This document shows positions 40,161 through 42,893 of a stretch of 42,893 nt of DNA, in pieces (positions within the stretch are counted from its first letter, which is position 1; each line of letters starts with the position of its first letter). Source of the stretch: DAOUMU01 sp034409055. GTDB taxonomy: Bacteria; Chloroflexota; Anaerolineae; 4572-78; J111. Where the stretch lies: contig DAOUMU010000265.1 in the NCBI GenBank assembly GCA_034409055.1, positions 1 to 42,893 of the forward strand, given 5' to 3'. A program made the translations under genes and the position numbers. The notes under the pieces are model-generated. The model did not search any database. It saw only the letters and a program-made list of their open reading frames with translations, and was not told where the DNA came from.

Positions 40161-40598
40161 TTACTTCTCTATCGTGTAGCCGGCCTGATCCCAGGCAATC
40201 ATCCCCCCCTGCATGTTGTGAATGTTCTGGAAACCTTGCTGGCGCAGAAAGTTGGTGGCCTGGCTGCTGCGGTTACCGCTGCGACAAACGGCGATCACCG
40301 TTTTATCGCGGGGTATTTCATCCAGTCGATTGGGAATCTCTCCCAGTGGTAGCCAGACCGCCCCGGGAATGTGCCCGCTATTGTATTCCCAGTCTTCACG
40401 CACGTCGATCACGACCACGTCCGCCCGATCACGCACATCTTGGACAGTGGTCACGTCTACGTCAACCGATAGATTGAGCGTTTCTGGGGTGACCACCTCA
40501 GAGGCCGATTGGCCGGCCTGACCGCTACAACCGGCCAGGGCCAGGATGAGAGTCAATAACAATGATAATGAATACCAGTTGATTTTTGTTCGAATCAC
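40161..40598 (-). CDS. Single-domain rhodanese lipoprotein
   Basis: A 145-residue exported sulfurtransferase with lipoprotein signal ('LILALAGCSG', Cys about residue 24) and one rhodanese domain ('VVVIDVREDWEYNSGHIPGA') with active loop 'CRSGNRS'. Start is GTG 40598. It lies 27 bases after copZ and before copA, an unusual place. A link between exported sulfane sulfur and copper handling is plausible but inferred; persulfide can also inhibit or modify CsoR-family proteins. Confidence 0.87.
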   Translation of the reverse strand: MIRTKINWYSLSLLLTLILALAGCSGQAGQSASEVVTPETLNLSVDVDVTTVQDVRDRADVVVIDVREDWEYNSGHIPGAVWLPLGEIPNRLDEIPRDKTVIAVCRSGNRSSQATNFLRQQGFQNIHNMQGGMIAWDQAGYTIEK

Positions 40599-40625
40599 TT
40601 TACTGATAACTCCAAAATTCTGGCT

Positions 40626-40835
40626 TTAAGCCTCGGGCGGATAGTTGATCTCTTCCAACAGGGCCTTGATGTTCTCCCATGTCTGGGGTGGTTCTGCCCA
40701 TTCTACGGTAACCATTTTGGTTTCCTGGGAAGCCACAACACTTTTGACCCCTTCTAATTCACCTACCTCGTTTTGAATCGCATGGACACAATGCCCACAA
40801 GAAATATTTGGAACTTTGAAAGTTTTTGTTGTCAT
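40626..40835 (-). CDS. copZ: CopZ-like copper chaperone
   Basis: A 69-residue heavy-metal-associated domain protein with 'VPNISCGHCVHAIQNEVGE' (CxxC, here CGHC). GGGAGA precedes ATG 40835. Such proteins carry Cu(I) to CopA. The CGHC motif differs from the usual CxNC or CASC but keeps both Cys. It lies in the csoR operon. Confidence 0.85.
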   Translation of the reverse strand: MTTKTFKVPNISCGHCVHAIQNEVGELEGVKSVVASQETKMVTVEWAEPPQTWENIKALLEEINYPPEA

Positions 40836-40862
40836 CGTTTTTCTCCCTGAAATCATTTTTGG

Positions 40863-40996
40863 GTAACTGCCTGCCCTTATGTCATTCCGAGGAGCGCAGC
40901 GACGAGGAATCTCCGAAACTTTGGCCCAAAAGAGGTCTATTTTACCAAAACCTTGGGGATTCTTCACCTGTTCAGAATGACATGGTAGGTAGTTGC
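40863..40996. mobile_element. Miniature inverted-repeat element B, second copy of element A
   Basis: 134 bp, about 90 percent like 32616-32758 by eye, with a short deletion near the right end. Flanked by ATTTTTGG (40855-40862) and ATTTTTGA (40997-41004), a 7-of-8 target duplication. It inserted 27 bases before the copZ start codon. Confidence 0.75.
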
Positions 40997-41103
40997 ATTT
41001 TTGAATAGTTGCTTTGTAAGTTAAAATTTACCCTCTTGGGGAGGATTATCACTCCGTATTGCCTGTTCCGTTAGTTCACGCAACACGTAATACGTAACAC
41101 GAC

Positions 41104-41382
41104 TCAGCTTTTCTCCTTAGCATTAAATAGTTCCATGATCTCACCAATCACCCGCTCTCGTTCATCCGGGTTATCACCACGGATGGCGGTGGTGACGCAG
41201 GTGTGCAGGTGACGGTCGAGCACCAGGGCGCTGACCTTGTGCAGGGCGGCTTGAACGGCGTTAATCTGGTTGACAATGTCAACACAGTAAACACCATCTT
41301 CAACCATTTTTTCGATGCCACGCACGTGGCCCTCGATACTTTTTAACCGGTTAATGATTTTTGTGGTCTCTTCGTCAGCCAT
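41104..41382 (-). CDS. csoR: CsoR copper-sensing repressor
   Basis: A 92-residue CsoR/RcnR-family protein. The family core is present: 'RLKSIEGHVRGIEKMVEDG' and copper ligands Cys in 'VYCVDIVNQI', His and Cys in 'DRHLHTCVTTAI'. ATG 41382 follows a purine-rich GGGGCGAG. Its promoter (41439-41467) is a perfect consensus and a G/C-tract operator lies between it and the gene, so CsoR autoregulates the operon csoR-copZ-rhodanese-copA. Confidence 0.92.
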   Translation of the reverse strand: MADEETTKIINRLKSIEGHVRGIEKMVEDGVYCVDIVNQINAVQAALHKVSALVLDRHLHTCVTTAIRGDNPDERERVIGEIMELFNAKEKS

Positions 41383-41400
41383 AATACTCGCCCCGCTTTC

Positions 41401-41427
41401 TATCCCCCCCCAAGGGGGAGGGGGTAT
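41401..41427. promoter_or_regulatory. CsoR-type G-tract operator
   Basis: TATCCCCCCCC-AA-GGGGGAGGGGGTATA. Inverted C/G tracts flanked by TA are typical of CsoR sites. It lies between the promoter and the csoR start codon. Confidence 0.7.
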
Positions 41428-41438
41428 AATTGAAAGCA

Positions 41439-41467
41439 ATTATAACATATATGAAGCTGGATGTCAA
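41439..41467 (-). promoter_or_regulatory. Consensus promoter of the csoR operon
   Basis: TTGACA (41462-41467), 17-bp spacer and TATAAT (41439-41444) on the minus strand, perfect consensus. Confidence 0.85.
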
Positions 41468-41565
41468 GATATTTTTTTTGTTCGCAAACAGGAGAAGTAT
41501 TATGTGGCTTCAGCGAGGAATTCAAGGGGTTGGAGACTTGGAGGGGGTAGGCTATAGAGAAACCA

Positions 41566-42321
41566 TTAACGCTTCGAGGAGATTATCTTGATGGCCACCA
41601 CCGAGATATTATCTTTGCCACCGGCATCATTAGCCGCCGCCACTAAAGCTTCGACCGCCTGACTTGGGTCGTCATCGGCCTTTTGCAGTTCGGCCAGGGT
41701 TTGCTCATCTGCCACCATGTTCCACAGGCCATCACTGCATAGGAGCAGCCAATCGCCCGAAGCGACTCTCACTTCTGTGAAGGACGGTTTTAACAACGAG
41801 TCTTGACCCACTGCCTTGGTCAAAATATGGTCAAGTTTGCGCTTCTGGGTGTTAGCCTTGGTCCGCGAGTTTGCCGCAGCTAACTGGGCCCCCCAAGAAT
41901 CATCTTCAGTCAGTTGCATTAAAATGGGGCCCCGAACCAGGTAAGCCCGGGCATCTCCGGCGTGGCTGATATAGGCAACCGGTGGTCGTACCAAAGCCAT
42001 GACGATGGTAGCCCCCATACGCCGTTTTTGTCCGGCCTCTTTGGCCGCGTTGAAGACCGTTTCGTTAGCCGCTTCAATCGCCTCTGTCATCAGCTCTCTG
42101 ATGGCGGCTGTGGAAAGCGGCTCGGTTTTGGCCTTGAGTTGACCGGTAACCATCTGACCCACTGTGGTCGCAGCCAGTTGACTGGCTACATCGCCGGCTT
42201 CATGACCACCCATACCGTCGGCCACAATGTAAAGCCTTGTTTGCTCGTTGACCCATATGTAATCTTCGTTTTGTTGGCGTTGGCGACCTACATCACTCTT
42301 GTATGCGGATAGAATTGTCAT
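41566..42321 (-). CDS. PP2C-type protein serine/threonine phosphatase
   Basis: A 251-residue PP2C phosphatase with metal-binding motifs 'RQQNEDYIWV', 'VADGMGGHEAGDVAS', 'ISHAGDARAYLVR', 'LLLCSDGLWNMV' and 'GGKDNISVVAI'. ATG 42321 is preferred over 42327 because AGGAG then lies six bases away. Such enzymes reverse protein kinase signals. A possible promoter is at 42339-42365. No partner kinase is visible. Confidence 0.9.
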   Translation of the reverse strand: MTILSAYKSDVGRQRQQNEDYIWVNEQTRLYIVADGMGGHEAGDVASQLAATTVGQMVTGQLKAKTEPLSTAAIRELMTEAIEAANETVFNAAKEAGQKRRMGATIVMALVRPPVAYISHAGDARAYLVRGPILMQLTEDDSWGAQLAAANSRTKANTQKRKLDHILTKAVGQDSLLKPSFTEVRVASGDWLLLCSDGLWNMVADEQTLAELQKADDDPSQAVEALVAAANDAGGKDNISVVAIKIISSKR

Positions 42322-42338
42322 GGCCATCTCCTAAAGGA

Positions 42339-42365
42339 ATTATACTCCAAAAATAGTGATGACAA
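42339..42365 (-). promoter_or_regulatory. Possible promoter of the PP2C gene
   Basis: TTGTCA (42360-42365) and TATAAT (42339-42344) on the minus strand with a 15-bp spacer, slightly short. Confidence 0.4.
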
Positions 42366-42492
42366 CACTTTCGATCACATTTTATTCAGGGTGGTCAAAC
42401 AGTCACACACTCTCTTCAGTCTATCCAATAAATAGTGCTTAAGTCAAGTATAACAGGTGTACGCACTTCTGGCAATGGTCTACCAGTTAAAA

Positions 42493-42520
42493 TTGATATT
42501 CAAAGGATGTTCGGTATAAT
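42493..42520 (+). promoter_or_regulatory. Predicted promoter of the terminal membrane-protein gene
   Basis: TTGATA (42493-42498), 16-bp spacer, TATAAT (42515-42520). Transcription would begin about nine bases before the ATG at 42536, giving an almost leaderless transcript. Confidence 0.55.
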
Positions 42521-42535
42521 TCATCTGGTGATCAA

Positions 42536-42893
42536 ATGCCATCCATTGCCAAAAAATTTTTTACCGCTTCTCTAATTTATCTGATGCTTGGCCTTCTGTC
42601 CCAGGTGGTCGCTGTGTTTGATGTCTGGCTGGGCTTCAATCCCCTGGCCTACACCGCTATGGCGGCCACCGAACAAACCTTTCTCCTTGGCTGGCTGACC
42701 CAACTTGGCCTGGGGCTGGTTTATGGCCGTTGGCTGTCTCCACCAGAACGACCAATAAGCTCGGCTACCAAGATCCGAGCCCCCAAACCCCAAACTCCAA
42801 CCTCCAAACCTACAACAGAGCAAGCGCTCCAAACCCAACAGGTAGTTGACCCAACTTCTGTCTCCCCCATCCCCCCTCCCCCCTCCCCCATCC
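42536..42893 (+). CDS. Membrane protein, cut by the window end
   Basis: An open frame from ATG 42536 to the end of the window, 119 codons so far with no stop. Two hydrophobic segments are visible ('ASLIYLMLGLLSQVVAVFD' and 'LLGWLTQLGLGLVYGRWL'); the second resembles helices of haem-copper-oxidase-like membrane proteins but lacks the His. A Pro/Thr/Gln-rich low-complexity tail follows. Family not determined. Confidence 0.55.
   Translation, partial: MPSIAKKFFTASLIYLMLGLLSQVVAVFDVWLGFNPLAYTAMAATEQTFLLGWLTQLGLGLVYGRWLSPPERPISSATKIRAPKPQTPTSKPTTEQALQTQQVVDPTSVSPIPPPPSPI

Larger units (their letters stand above)
40041..41102. mobile_element. Cassette bounded by 30-bp inverted repeats
   Basis: Left end 40041-40070 and right end 41073-41102 are inverted copies with one mismatch, each made of TACGTATTGCG- and GTGTTGCGTG-type units. 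Between them lie copZ, the rhodanese lipoprotein gene and miniature element B. The right end abuts the csoR stop codon and the left end abuts the copA ribosome site. No transposase and no clear target duplication. Confidence 0.6.

Overview
This 42.9-kb window looks like chromosomal DNA from a Chloroflexota bacterium (Anaerolineae or a relative). That assignment is inferred from the mix of gene families, domain fusions and intergenic repeats; there is no rRNA or other phylogenetic marker here. No tRNA, rRNA, CRISPR array or complete transposase was seen.

Layout. (1) 1-5.2 kb: remnant of a mobile element, with a truncated DruA-like (DUF4338) gene, an excisionase-like HTH protein, a DUF2637 membrane protein, a small membrane protein and an FtsK-like ATPase fused in frame to the C-terminal part of a large serine recombinase. 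(2) 5.2-8.5 kb: a copper P-type ATPase and a DsrE-family protein behind an attenuator-like leader. (3) 8.6-12.7 kb: a giant regulator joining a SARP/BTAD module, an ATPase, TPR repeats and an ABC-type solute-binding domain. (4) 12.9-16.7 kb: a sulfur-relay operon (rhodanese, YeeE/YedE, TusA, rhodanese lipoprotein) behind a leader peptide that carries four Cys codons in five. (5) 16.8-22.8 kb: a metalloid/thiol region with a permease, two ArsR regulators, ArsN2 and a compact operon of a lipoyl carrier, two DGC proteins, OsmC, a zinc ribbon and a thioredoxin-like protein. (6) 22.8-28.1 kb: a LysM/M23 peptidase, then an ECF sigma/anti-sigma pair followed by small zinc ribbons and secreted low-complexity proteins. 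(7) 28.2-32.6 kb: an extracytoplasmic redox operon with two CuA cupredoxins, a membrane 4Fe-4S protein and two genes that read through an in-frame TGA, best explained as selenoproteins. (8) 32.8-36.7 kb: a Met/His-rich secreted protein, a SHOCT protein and a GDCCxFCSYG protein/response regulator/histidine kinase operon. (9) 36.9-42.9 kb: a Flp-type pilin, a csoR-copZ-rhodanese-copA operon, a PP2C phosphatase and a membrane protein cut by the window end.

How it fits together. The window is largely a copper, metalloid and sulfane-sulfur handling region. Two CopA pumps, CopZ, CsoR, a Met/His-rich secreted protein and a two-component system cover copper. ArsN2, the permease and an ArsR share one palindromic operator type and probably form a metalloid regulon. 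Four rhodanese-family, TusA or DsrE genes, YeeE, the lipoyl/DGC/OsmC operon and the predicted selenoproteins concern reactive sulfur and thiols. Control appears to use both DNA-binding repressors and RNA leaders. At least four miniature inverted-repeat elements with 8-9 bp target duplications, plus other palindromic repeats, lie between or inside these operons.
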